A stretch of 64,000 bases of DNA, taken from Burkholderia pseudomultivorans. GTDB taxonomy: Bacteria; Pseudomonadota; Gammaproteobacteria; Burkholderiales; Burkholderiaceae. The notes under the pieces are model-generated. The model was not told the DNA's origin. It ran no database searches and saw only the letters and a list, made by a program, of their open reading frames with translations. Position numbers and translations under genes: made by a program. Positions 53,454-62,368 of the stretch are shown here, piece by piece (positions within the stretch are counted from its first letter, which is position 1; the number at the start of each line of letters is the position of its first letter). The stretch spans positions 2,604,001-2,668,000 of the forward strand of contig NZ_CP013377.1 in assembly GCF_001718415.1 (NCBI RefSeq), read 5' to 3'.

Positions 53454-55055
53454 ATGGCAGAGACGCAAATCCAGTCAGGAGCGACAAGCGCCAAGTTCTC
53501 GCTCAACGACGATCACGTCGTCGTGATCATCGGATCAGGCGCGGGTGGCGGCACGCTCGCCAACGAACTGGCACAGAAAGGTATCGACGTGGTCGTGCTC
53601 GAAGCGGGCAAACTGCACACCCAGGGGGACTTCATCGCAGATGAATGGGCCTCTTTCCAGCAGCTTGCGTGGCTCGACAAGCGAACTACGTCCGGAACCT
53701 GGCGTGTCGCCCGGGACTTTCCGAATCTCCCCGCGTGGATCTGCAAGACGGTGGGCGGAACCTCGGTGCACTGGGCCGGCGCGAGTCTGCGCATTCAGCC
53801 CCACGAGTTCAAGGCCCGCACCACCTACGGCCAGGTCCACGACGCACAGCTTCTCGACTGGCCCCTCACTCGCGAGGAACTGGACCCCTATTACGATCGC
53901 GCAGAGAAGAAGATGGGGGTGACGCGCACCAATGGGCTGCCCGGATTGCCCGGCAACAACAACTTCAAGGTGCTGTACGCAGGGGCGACAAAGATCGGAT
54001 ACAAGGAATGCAGCACCGGTCGCATGGCGATCAACAGCGTCGCGCGCGACGATCGCACGCACTGCTTCCAGCGCGGTTTCTGCTTCCAGGGTTGCCGGTT
54101 TGGCGCCAAATGGTCCACGCTCTATACCGAACTGCCGCACGCGCAGGCTACAGGGCACATGGAGCTTCGCACCGAGGCGCATGTCGCACGCATCGAGCAC
54201 GATGCACGCGGTCGGGCGAATGCCGTGCTCTACTACGACGCGGCGGGCAAGCTGCAGCGGCAGAAGGCACGTATTGTCGCCGTAGCAGGCAACTCGATCG
54301 AGACCCCGCGGTTGCTGTTGAATTCTCATTCCGGAAAATTCGCGAAGGGACTCGCGAATTCCTCGGATCAGGTGGGACGCAACTACATGCGTCACACGAC
54401 AGGCTCGGTGTACGCGTCGTTCAACGAGAAGGTCGAAATGTTCAAGGGTACGACGATGGCCGGCATCGTCGAAGACGAAGCGCGCCACGATCCCAAACGC
54501 GGTTTCGTCGGCGGCTACCACCTCGAGACGATTTCGCTCGGCTTGCCGTTTTACGCGGCGTTTCTCAATCCCGGCGCCTGGGGAGCGGAGTTCACGCAGG
54601 CCATGGACCAGTATTCGCATACGGCCGGGCTCTGGATCGTCGGCGAAGACATGCCGCGCGCAACCAATCGTGTGACATTGAACAGTACCCAGAAGGACCA
54701 GTATGGTCTGCCGGTGGCTGACGTGCACTACGACGACCATCCCAATGATGAAGCGATGCGAGAGCACGCCTTCAAGCAGGGCGAGGCGCTCTACAAGGCC
54801 GTCGGTGCCATCAGGGTCCATCGGGTTTCCCCGTACCCGTCGACACACAATCTCGGCACGTGTCGGATGAGCGCCGAGCCGGAAGACGGTGTAGTCAATC
54901 GTCACGGTCAAACACATGACGTCCCGAATCTGTTCGTTTCGGACGGAAGCCAGTTCACGACGGGCGCCGCAGAGAACCCCACGCTCACGATCGTCACGCT
55001 TGCGATCCGCCAAGCCGACTACATTGCAGAACAGATGCAGAAGCGCGCAATCTGA
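53454..55055 (+). CDS. GMC-family FAD dehydrogenase with putative Fe-S cysteines
   Basis: 533 residues, no signal peptide. FAD Rossmann motif VVVIIGSGAGGGTLANELA (~22-40), VGGTSVHWAGAS in the second FAD contact, three cysteines C204-x5-C210-x3-C214 (CFQRGFCFQGCRFGAKW) resembling the 3Fe-4S region of FAD glucose dehydrogenase, active-site His in STHNLGTCRM and Asn in TGAAENPTLTIV near the C-terminus. Oxidises a sugar, alcohol or polyol and passes electrons to a membrane acceptor. Exported bound to the upstream Tat subunit. Confidence 0.9.
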   Translation: MAETQIQSGATSAKFSLNDDHVVVIIGSGAGGGTLANELAQKGIDVVVLEAGKLHTQGDFIADEWASFQQLAWLDKRTTSGTWRVARDFPNLPAWICKTVGGTSVHWAGASLRIQPHEFKARTTYGQVHDAQLLDWPLTREELDPYYDRAEKKMGVTRTNGLPGLPGNNNFKVLYAGATKIGYKECSTGRMAINSVARDDRTHCFQRGFCFQGCRFGAKWSTLYTELPHAQATGHMELRTEAHVARIEHDARGRANAVLYYDAAGKLQRQKARIVAVAGNSIETPRLLLNSHSGKFAKGLANSSDQVGRNYMRHTTGSVYASFNEKVEMFKGTTMAGIVEDEARHDPKRGFVGGYHLETISLGLPFYAAFLNPGAWGAEFTQAMDQYSHTAGLWIVGEDMPRATNRVTLNSTQKDQYGLPVADVHYDDHPNDEAMREHAFKQGEALYKAVGAIRVHRVSPYPSTHNLGTCRMSAEPEDGVVNRHGQTHDVPNLFVSDGSQFTTGAAENPTLTIVTLAIRQADYIAEQMQKRAI

Positions 55056-55180
55056 AACCGGGACCTATCGGCGCTGACACAGACAACCGACGATGGCAGC
55101 GCTTCTGAGCGAAAATCGTGGCGCCCCGCTGTTGTCGGTGTCGCGCCCTCCGTGTGCAAGAGAAACCAGGGAGTACAACC

Positions 55181-55513
55181 ATGTGTGAAGTCCTAGTCAA
55201 CGCAGATCCGATGCTCTACGAATCGCGCACGCGATCGCTACGCATCCGCGGCGTCGTAACCACGGTGCGCATGGAAAATCTGTTCTGGGACGTGCTGCAC
55301 GAGATTGCGCAGCGCGAAAAGATGACGACCAGCCAATTCGCGGTCAAGCTCTATGAAGAACTGCTTGACCTGCGCGGCGAACCGCCGGCCAATTTCACGT
55401 CGTTCCTGAGGGTCTGCTGCCTCCGGTATCTGTCGCGGGACATCGTACTCGAAGACACCGCTAGCCAGGGTTCGCAAAAGACCTTCCGTCCCAAGGTCGT
55501 CCACGGCACCTGA
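55181..55513 (+). CDS. Ribbon-helix-helix domain protein
   Basis: 110 residues from ATG 55181 (GGGAG upstream). After MCEVLVNADPMLYESRTRSL the RHH_4-type segment LRIRGVVTTVRMENLFWDVL and AQREKMTTSQFAVKLYEELL predicts a beta strand followed by two helices, a DNA-binding MetJ/Arc-like dimer fold. It follows the GMC gene by 125 bp on the same strand and may control that operon. Also contains two adjacent Cys (VCCLRYL) of unknown role. Confidence 0.8.
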   Translation: MCEVLVNADPMLYESRTRSLRIRGVVTTVRMENLFWDVLHEIAQREKMTTSQFAVKLYEELLDLRGEPPANFTSFLRVCCLRYLSRDIVLEDTASQGSQKTFRPKVVHGT

Positions 55514-55621
55514 CCGCTCATTGATTCAGCCGCTCGAGTCATGCGTGGGAGCGCGCCACGTACTCCGATCCCGCTTCCGCGTCGGATCACGTAAACGTGA
55601 CCACCGCACACACCGTAGGCG

Positions 55622-56605
55622 CTACATATTTTCGGTCGAGATCAGTTCAGAATTAACCCTCTCGTGTCGCGCCGCATTCACGCCAACCGTCACATTGACG
55701 TCGCATGCGGGGTCCTCGCGGCGGTAATGCGCGACGACGAATTCGACGAAATTCTGCACCGCGAACGTCTGGCGCGACTGCTTTGCATACAGCGCCCACA
55801 CGGTGCGCGCGCCATCGCGCAACGCGACATGCGCGAGCAGCGCCTGCAGCGCGCCGCTTTCCAGTTCCGCCGAAACCAGCGCGCGCGGCAACCGCGCGAT
55901 GCCGAGCCCAGCGAGCGCCGCGCCCTTGACCGTCAGCGGCGGCTGCGCGTTCAGGATCGGACGCACCACGGCCCGGTAGGTGCCGTAATCGTCGCCGAAC
56001 TCCCAATAGCTCCCCGGCGCTTCAGTGGTCAGCAGCGTGTCGTGCGATGCGAGTTCATCCGGGGTCTGCGGCGCGCCGTGGCGCGCGACATAGTCGGGGC
56101 TGGCGACGATCACATCGTCGATCCGGGCGAGCGAGCGGCACACGAGCGTCGAATCGCGCAGGCGGCGCTCGGTGCCGAAGCACACGTCGAAATCGGTAAT
56201 GGCGACGTCGGCCATGCTGTCGAACACGGTCAGGTCGAATGCGGTGCGCGGCTCCAACACGCGATGCATGGCAAGCAGACGCGGCAGGTCGGTCGACGCG
56301 AACGACGCCGACGCGGCGATCTTCAGCGTCGCGGCCGGCATGCCGGTCGCCGTAGCAATGCACGCGTCCATCGATTCGAGCAGGCCGATCAGTTCCGTGC
56401 AGTGCTGCAGATAGAGTTCGCCCGTCGCCGTCAGCGACATGCTGCGTGTCGTGCGATTGACGAGTTGCACGCACAGATGTCTTTCGAGCAACGCGACGCT
56501 GCGCGTAACGACCGACGCAGAGACGCCGAGCTGTTTCGCGGCCTTCGCGAAACTCCGGTGCTCGGCAACCTTGACGAAGGTCCGAATGGACGCAAGCTGG
56601 TTCAT
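55622..56605 (-). CDS. LysR-family regulator (CrgA/aaeR-type)
   Basis: 327 residues from ATG 56605 (a longer in-frame start at 56878 adds 91 unsupported residues). HTH in MNQLASIRTFVKVAEHRSFA through KQLGVSASVVTRSVALLERH; effector domain ~90-300 (TLKIAASASFASTDLPRLLA). The C-terminus extends ~20 residues past the usual end. Converges with the RHH gene. Target unknown; no divergent enzyme gene is adjacent. Confidence 0.87.
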   Translation of the reverse strand: MNQLASIRTFVKVAEHRSFAKAAKQLGVSASVVTRSVALLERHLCVQLVNRTTRSMSLTATGELYLQHCTELIGLLESMDACIATATGMPAATLKIAASASFASTDLPRLLAMHRVLEPRTAFDLTVFDSMADVAITDFDVCFGTERRLRDSTLVCRSLARIDDVIVASPDYVARHGAPQTPDELASHDTLLTTEAPGSYWEFGDDYGTYRAVVRPILNAQPPLTVKGAALAGLGIARLPRALVSAELESGALQALLAHVALRDGARTVWALYAKQSRQTFAVQNFVEFVVAHYRREDPACDVNVTVGVNAARHERVNSELISTENM

Positions 56606-56919
56606 GACGCACTCCGGACTAAACCGGGGACGATCGCGACAGCGGCACTCTGCACGGCCACGCGCCGGCGCGACGAAAGCGGCGTGGATCGACCCGATTC
56701 GGGATGGGATGCGAGGCAGCATAGTGCGCGCAACCTTACCCGCCGCGCACCGGACCATTACATTCCCGTCATCTACGCGCGGTGCGAGGGAAACGCGCAT
56801 CGAACGCGCCCAGCAGGATACGCCAACTGTATATCCGACCGTGATCATGGATCGCCCCGGAGACGGCGACATACGCACCGCCCATACACGCGCAACTCAC
56901 CGGCAACAGTTCGAAGCAG

Positions 56920-58050
56920 CTAGTCTTGCTTATCGTCGTTCGAATACTCCAACTGCAACGCAACCCAATCCGCCGTCGCTCGACCATATCGCGACGCGAT
57001 ATCTTCCAACACGCCCGGAAGCACCGCATCCGCGGTCTGTGCATCGGGCATCGCGATGCGCTCGCGCGCACGCTTCGCCGGCTGAGCCAGCAACCGCAGC
57101 CCTTGCTTCGACACGATCTCCCGCGCCGCGCCCGTCGCAACGACATCACTGCGCCAGGTCCGCGCCCACGCGTCGGCAGTCAACGCCACCGTCAACTCGT
57201 CGAAGCCGCTTTCAACCGGCAACTCGAACGTTTCATGCCGCCAGAGCGCAACGCGATTCATCAGCGCAGTCGCGACAGCCCGCGCCGACAGCGCAAACCG
57301 ACTGCCGTCATGCACGTCGCTCCACGTCCGCACCCCCATGCGTCGCGCAGTGTCACGCGCCGCTGCCGGTCCGGCGAGCCGCTCCACCAGCGCCAGCGAC
57401 GCCGGAATCGACGCCGACACGCCGCTCGTCGTCATCACGTCGCCGTCGATCACATAGCGACGATCGTCGATCCAGTCCGTATCGGCAAAGCGCCGGCGCA
57501 GGCCGTCGCGCGAATACCAGTGAGACGTTGCGGTCCGATGCCGGAGTAGACCGGCGTTCGCCAGCACTTCCGCACCATCGCAGATCGCCACCATCGTCGC
57601 GCCGGCCGCGGCCTGCCTCTTCAGCCACGCCAGCATCGCCGGCCGATCCGCGCGATGCATTGCAGGCACGATCACCACATCCGCCCCGGCCGGTGTCGCG
57701 GCGTCGAAACGCTCGAAGGTCGTATCGGCACGCATCCGCAGTGTGGGCATCAGTTCGACCTCCGTTGCGTCGGGCGACACGGCAACAACATCGGCCACGC
57801 CGGACGTCTGCAGGATCGAATACGGGACGATGAAATCAGTCGTCTCCGTTCCCGCGTTGTCCGCGACGATCGCGACGAGTGGCCGTGTCCGCGCCGCCTT
57901 CGGCGAGGCCGCGTCCGACGCTCGCACAGCTGGCTGCATGCGTTCCGCCGCCGCATGCGACACCCCGCTCCACGGCCAAGCGCCCGACAGCACACCCACG
58001 AGCATCGCCACGATCATGCGCTTCAGGTTCTTCCTCATCTTGCCCCGCAT
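56920..58050 (-). CDS. Exported DJ-1/PfpI-family protein
   Basis: 376 residues with N-terminal signal peptide (MIVAMLVGVLSGAWPWSGVS, cleavage after SHA). Residues about 55-240 form a DJ-1/PfpI domain: VAIVADNAGTETTDFIVPYS, DVVIVPAMHRADR, elbow MVAICDGAEVLANAG with Cys at the nucleophile place followed by Asp rather than His. The remaining ~130 residues are a helical extension of unknown type. Divergent from a GlxA-type regulator with the same fold, so the two may be related by duplication. Periplasmic function unknown. Confidence 0.85.
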   Translation of the reverse strand: MRGKMRKNLKRMIVAMLVGVLSGAWPWSGVSHAAAERMQPAVRASDAASPKAARTRPLVAIVADNAGTETTDFIVPYSILQTSGVADVVAVSPDATEVELMPTLRMRADTTFERFDAATPAGADVVIVPAMHRADRPAMLAWLKRQAAAGATMVAICDGAEVLANAGLLRHRTATSHWYSRDGLRRRFADTDWIDDRRYVIDGDVMTTSGVSASIPASLALVERLAGPAAARDTARRMGVRTWSDVHDGSRFALSARAVATALMNRVALWRHETFELPVESGFDELTVALTADAWARTWRSDVVATGAAREIVSKQGLRLLAQPAKRARERIAMPDAQTADAVLPGVLEDIASRYGRATADWVALQLEYSNDDKQD

Positions 58051-58138
58051 CCACCGCCCGCGTTAATCGATTGCACGTCCGCAAAATTACAAGGATCATG
58101 CTCGCGGTCACAAGGACAACTCCACCGCATTTTCTGCC

Positions 58139-59131
58139 ATGCCCCAGCTCAATCGTTCGGCGCGCGACATTGTCGTCGTCGGCTTCGACGGTGTGCAGTC
58201 GCTCGACATCACCGGCCCGATGGAAGTGTTCGCGGTCGCGAACCGCCATCTGCCGGAGCATGTCGCGCCCTATCGGCTCACGCTCGCGTCGCCGCACGGC
58301 GACGACATCGTCACGCATGCCGGCCTGCGCCTCGCCGGTCCGACCGCATTGGCGGCGCTGCCCGAGCGCATCGATACGATCGTCATCGCCGGCGGCAGCG
58401 AAGCGGCGCTGCGGCAAGCCGCGTCGGACGATAGCGTGCTGCCGTGGCTGCAGGCGCGCGTCGCCGACACGCGGCGAATCGCAAGCATCTGCACCGGCGC
58501 GTTCGTGCTCGCTGCGGGCGGATGGCTGAACGGCAAGCGCGCGACCACGCACTGGAACCAGTGTTCGACGCTGCAAGCGCTGTGTCCCGACGCGCACATC
58601 GAGCCGGATGCGATCTATGTCAGCGATCCGCCGTTCCATACGTCGGCCGGCGTGACCGCCGGCATCGATCTCTGCATCGCGCTCGTCGAAGCGGACTGCG
58701 GCGCGCCCACCGCGCTCGCCGTCGCGCGCGAGCTCGTGCTTTTCGTGCACCGCCCGGGCGGGCAGGCGCAGTTCAGCGTCGGCCTCGACATCCACGCCAG
58801 TGCGACGCCTCGCATGCGTGCGCTGCTCGCCGCGATCGCCGACGACCCGACCGGCGATCTCGGCATCGCCGCGCGCATGCACATGAGCGAACGAACGTTT
58901 GCGCGCCGTTTCCGCGACGAGACCGGACAATCGCCCGCGCAATTCGTACTCGCCGCGCGGATCGAGCGCGCAAAAGCGCTGCTGGAGCGCGCCGACTGGC
59001 CGCTGGAGCGCGTTGCGGAGCGTTCGGGATTCGGCAGTGTGGATGCGTTGCAGCGCGCATTCGCGAAGCGGGTCGGCGTGTCGCCGCGAGATTATCGGGC
59101 GCGCTTCGGCGTGAAGCGCATCGATCGTTGA
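58139..59131 (+). CDS. GlxA-type AraC-family regulator with DJ-1-like domain
   Basis: 330 residues. N-terminal DJ-1/PfpI-like domain (about 8-190: DIVVVGFDGVQSLDITGPME, IVIAGGSEAALR, IASICTGAFVLAAGGWLNGK) and C-terminal AraC HTH (about 230-325: IAARMHMSERTFARRFRDET, VAERSGFGSVDALQRAFAKR). Start ATG 58139. Probably controls the divergent exported DJ-1 gene, 88 bp away. Ligand unknown. Confidence 0.92.
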   Translation: MPQLNRSARDIVVVGFDGVQSLDITGPMEVFAVANRHLPEHVAPYRLTLASPHGDDIVTHAGLRLAGPTALAALPERIDTIVIAGGSEAALRQAASDDSVLPWLQARVADTRRIASICTGAFVLAAGGWLNGKRATTHWNQCSTLQALCPDAHIEPDAIYVSDPPFHTSAGVTAGIDLCIALVEADCGAPTALAVARELVLFVHRPGGQAQFSVGLDIHASATPRMRALLAAIADDPTGDLGIAARMHMSERTFARRFRDETGQSPAQFVLAARIERAKALLERADWPLERVAERSGFGSVDALQRAFAKRVGVSPRDYRARFGVKRIDR

Positions 59132-59257
59132 AGGCATCGACACGGCGAGCACGACTCGCTGCCGCGAAATAGCCGCTTCGCCTTCCGGAACGAACAATCG
59201 GCGACCGACGCGCATTCACACGCCGGCCGCCGATCCGTCGCCTACATCACTGCGTCG

Positions 59258-59686
59258 TTATTCCTGCTGCTGTTGCTGCTCCTGCAACTGTCGCTGCTGA
59301 ATGAACTGCCGCACGTCGCTCATCGTCACGCGGCCGGTGTGCTTCGTATCGATCTCGTCGAAGTGCTTCGCGACAAAGCCGAGACCGCTGCTTTGCGCCT
59401 GCGCCTTGGTCACCGCCGCGCCGTTGCTCAGCACCGTGTTCGCGCCCAGCCTTGCGTCGACACGCCGCTGCGCCTGCTGCTGCAGCGTCGCGCCGGTCGA
59501 CGGCAGCACCGGCGCCACGCGGTTCGCGGGAAAGAACGGGCCGTCGACACCTCGCCCGCCGTGCGGCAGCTTCACCGGCGCGACCGCCTGCGGCGGCAAT
59601 GCGTAGGCGCTGCTCATCACGGCACCGACGACGATCAGCGGAGACATACGTCGCATCAAATGGATTAGGGACATGATCGCTCGCAT
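59258..59686 (-). CDS. Exported EF-hand-like small protein
   Basis: 142 residues (possible internal start at M5, 59674). Signal-like hydrophobic stretch (LMRRMSPLIVVGAVMSSAYA) then a Pro/Gln-rich mature protein. One EF-hand-type loop near the C-terminus: HFDEIDTKHTGRVTMSDV, loop D-T-K-H-T-G-R-V-T-M-S-D, so it may bind Ca2+ weakly. Ends in a run of Gln (QLQEQQQQQE). Located between the AraC and peptidase genes; role unknown. Confidence 0.72.
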   Translation of the reverse strand: MRAIMSLIHLMRRMSPLIVVGAVMSSAYALPPQAVAPVKLPHGGRGVDGPFFPANRVAPVLPSTGATLQQQAQRRVDARLGANTVLSNGAAVTKAQAQSSGLGFVAKHFDEIDTKHTGRVTMSDVRQFIQQRQLQEQQQQQE

Positions 59687-59729
59687 TCAATGGATGAATT
59701 GAGGGTTCCTGACATCAGGCGTCCGTCGT

Positions 59730-61580
59730 TCACGGCGCCGCCGCCACGGTGGTCGTCGCCGTCGCGCCGGGGCTGCTGCCCGTCGGCGTGCCGGCCGGGT
59801 TTTCATCCGGCCACGGCGGAGGCAAGGTCCGCAGCGTCAACGCCGTCGGAATCCGCCTGCCCTGATAGAAATACGTGAGATCCCGCTTCATCTGCGGACG
59901 CGCCACGTCGTCCAGATAGGTCATATGCCCGCCCTGGAAGAAATTCACCTGCAGCTTCGGGTTCAGGCCCTTCACCGTCTGCAGTCGCGCGAGCTGCTTC
60001 TCGGTGCTGAAGAACGGCGTCGCCAGATCGTGGAAGCCGTTCTCCGCGAGCACCTGAAGCTTCGGATTGAGCTGCAGCGCACCGAGCAGATCGGGGATCG
60101 TGTCCGGCATCGGCTGGCCGTCATGCGAGAAGTCCCACACCTGGATGATGTTGTCGTTCAACGGCATGTAGGTCGCATTCGGCGCGGTATAGCCGAGGTA
60201 GTCGGGCAGCTGTGTCGCGAGCGCGTTCGTGAACGGCTGCGAGATCAGGATGTCCGACGGATCGCCGTCCGTCTGCAGACGCGGATCCGAGTTCGGCAGC
60301 GACACGCGCCCGTCGTACCGGCCGATCGTCGTTCCCGGCAGCAGGCTGGTGCCGAACGGATTCGCATTGAAGTAGCCTCGCAGCGCCTGCATCGTCAGGC
60401 TCGACGGGATCGACCATAGCCGCAGCGTCGCATCGCTCGGGAACACCGGCGTGCCGAGTGCATCCGGTATGCCGAGCTGGCTCAGCACCCACGACTGCGA
60501 GTATTTCTGCAGCTGGTTGTAGATGAGCGTCGTGAACAGTTCGGTCTGCAATGCATAAAGCGCCTGGTTGATCGGCGCCGGCGACACCTGGTTGAAGTAC
60601 GCCGCCACCGCCGCATAACCGGGCAGGTAGCCGGCCACGGTGTCCGTATCGAGCAGCAGCCCTTCCGTCGACTGCGTGATCGCCACCGCTTCCGTCGCGT
60701 CCGCGAAGTAGTTCAGGATCGACGACTGCAGCACGATCCCGGTCAGGTGCACGCCTGCCGATTCGAGCGCCAGCGCCAGCATGTCGGTGCGCGGCGTGCC
60801 GTACGATTCGCCGTACAGATAGATCGGCGAATTGCTGCGATTGTTGACCGTCAGATAGCGCTCGACGAAGTCGCGCATGATGTTGACGTCCGCATCGGAG
60901 CCCCAGAACTTCTGGTTGGTGTTCGGCAGCACGGCTTCCGACAGCCCGGTTCCCGGCGGGTCGATGAACACGAGGTCCGTCGTGTCGATCAGGCTTTCCT
61001 GGTTGTCGACGAGCGGATAGTTCGGCCAGTTGGTGCCGAACAGCGGATCGGGCGTGGCGACGCGCGTCGGCGCGAACGAGCCGAGCCGCAGCCAGATCGA
61101 CGACGAGCCCGGCCCGCCGTTATAGACGAACGTCACCGGGCGCGGCTTGCCGTTCGTGCTCGGCGCGGTGTACGCGACATACGACATCGATGCTTCGGGA
61201 TTGCCGTTCGCATCCGCGGCGGTCAGGTGGCCGGTGGTCGTCGTGTAGTTGATCGTCGTGCCGCCGGATTTCCACTGGTAATGCATGACGGCCGCCTTCT
61301 CGGCGACCTGCGTCGCGGCGAGGCCGTCGGTCGCGTTCATCGAGTAGGCGACCGGATCGACGTAGGGCTGGTTGCCTGCCGGCGTCTGGCTGCCGGCCGA
61401 TTGCTGCGCGCTGGCCTGCTGGCTCGCCGTGGCCTGTGCGAGACTCGACGCGCCGACCGACGATGAATCGTCGCCGCCGCACGCCGCGAGCACCACGGTC
61501 ACGATCGTCAATGCGCCTAGCCCGGCCAACCGGGCGTGACGGCCCAGGCTGTTGCCGGTACTGCTTCTGTCTGGTTTCAT
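59730..61580 (-). CDS. S10-like serine carboxypeptidase lipoprotein
   Basis: 616 residues from ATG 61580 (AAGGACAGAG upstream). Lipoprotein signal with lipobox LAAC (IVTVVLAACGGDD), so outer-membrane or periplasmic anchored. Alpha/beta hydrolase of the S10 peptidase family: VTFVYNGGPGSSSIWLRLGS (oxyanion NGGPGSSS), FIDPPGTGLSEA, nucleophile Ser in LYGESYGTPR, and His in FFQGGHMTYLD. Pro/Thr/Ala-rich tail. Cleaves C-terminal residues from peptides in family members; natural substrate unknown. Confidence 0.9.
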   Translation of the reverse strand: MKPDRSSTGNSLGRHARLAGLGALTIVTVVLAACGGDDSSSVGASSLAQATASQQASAQQSAGSQTPAGNQPYVDPVAYSMNATDGLAATQVAEKAAVMHYQWKSGGTTINYTTTTGHLTAADANGNPEASMSYVAYTAPSTNGKPRPVTFVYNGGPGSSSIWLRLGSFAPTRVATPDPLFGTNWPNYPLVDNQESLIDTTDLVFIDPPGTGLSEAVLPNTNQKFWGSDADVNIMRDFVERYLTVNNRSNSPIYLYGESYGTPRTDMLALALESAGVHLTGIVLQSSILNYFADATEAVAITQSTEGLLLDTDTVAGYLPGYAAVAAYFNQVSPAPINQALYALQTELFTTLIYNQLQKYSQSWVLSQLGIPDALGTPVFPSDATLRLWSIPSSLTMQALRGYFNANPFGTSLLPGTTIGRYDGRVSLPNSDPRLQTDGDPSDILISQPFTNALATQLPDYLGYTAPNATYMPLNDNIIQVWDFSHDGQPMPDTIPDLLGALQLNPKLQVLAENGFHDLATPFFSTEKQLARLQTVKGLNPKLQVNFFQGGHMTYLDDVARPQMKRDLTYFYQGRRIPTALTLRTLPPPWPDENPAGTPTGSSPGATATTTVAAAP

Positions 61581-62368
61581 CTCTGTCCTTGGTGTGGGTT
61601 CGAATACCGCTTCACAAAGGCCGCCTGTGCCGGCAAGACGCGCAGCAATACCCGCCACTCGCGCTGCGCATTGGCATACGGCGGTTGGGGATTGGACTTC
61701 TTCAAGAGACTGAACTTGATACAGACACAGCTCACTGCTGGCGTAGATGGTGCTTGAACGCCCCCTGCAGTTTTGACTTCCTTTTCATTACCAAAATTTA
61801 CGACACAACAAAAATAGGCGGTGCTGCGCCGCGTTGTCAAAGATCATTCCGATATTAAGCAGATGACTATGATGCGGAAGGCAATCAGTGTCTGCATTTC
61901 GCGAGAAGGCGGGATTGTTCGGACATGGCGCGGTTTCGGCGCCGGAGGGCGGCGATTATTTTATTTTCCGCGCGGAGACTGCCGCCGTCGGCTCGATACG
62001 CTGCGCGTTGCCGACAAACGCCCTTCAGATTTCCGCGATTTATCTTTCATTTTAATTTCGCGGCATTGGGCGAAACGCATCGGTCATTCGCGCACGATGA
62101 TTCGGCAATTCCGTTTACTTCAGGCATTTATTAAACGAATTGTCCGGACCATCGGGTTGTCAGAAAATACCGATCTACTTAATTGGACGACCTCGATTCG
62201 GCATTATTTACCCGGCGGTTCGACAGGAATTTTCCCGGGACGCGGCGAGCGCGATTCGAATACAACGCACGCGCGGGCGGCTCGTCATGCATGCGCATGC
62301 GCCACCGCGCGCGGCGACGACGCGCGTCGCCACCGCACGTCGTCGATCACACGGCGCTCAACGGGTCA
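61581..62368. other. 788-bp region between the peptidase and nuclease genes
   Basis: 61800-62240 is AT-richer than average (several ATTTTATTTTC-type tracts) and presumably contains the peptidase promoter. Plus-strand frames in it are short, without ribosome sites, and Arg-rich. Nothing else recognised. Confidence 0.4.
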
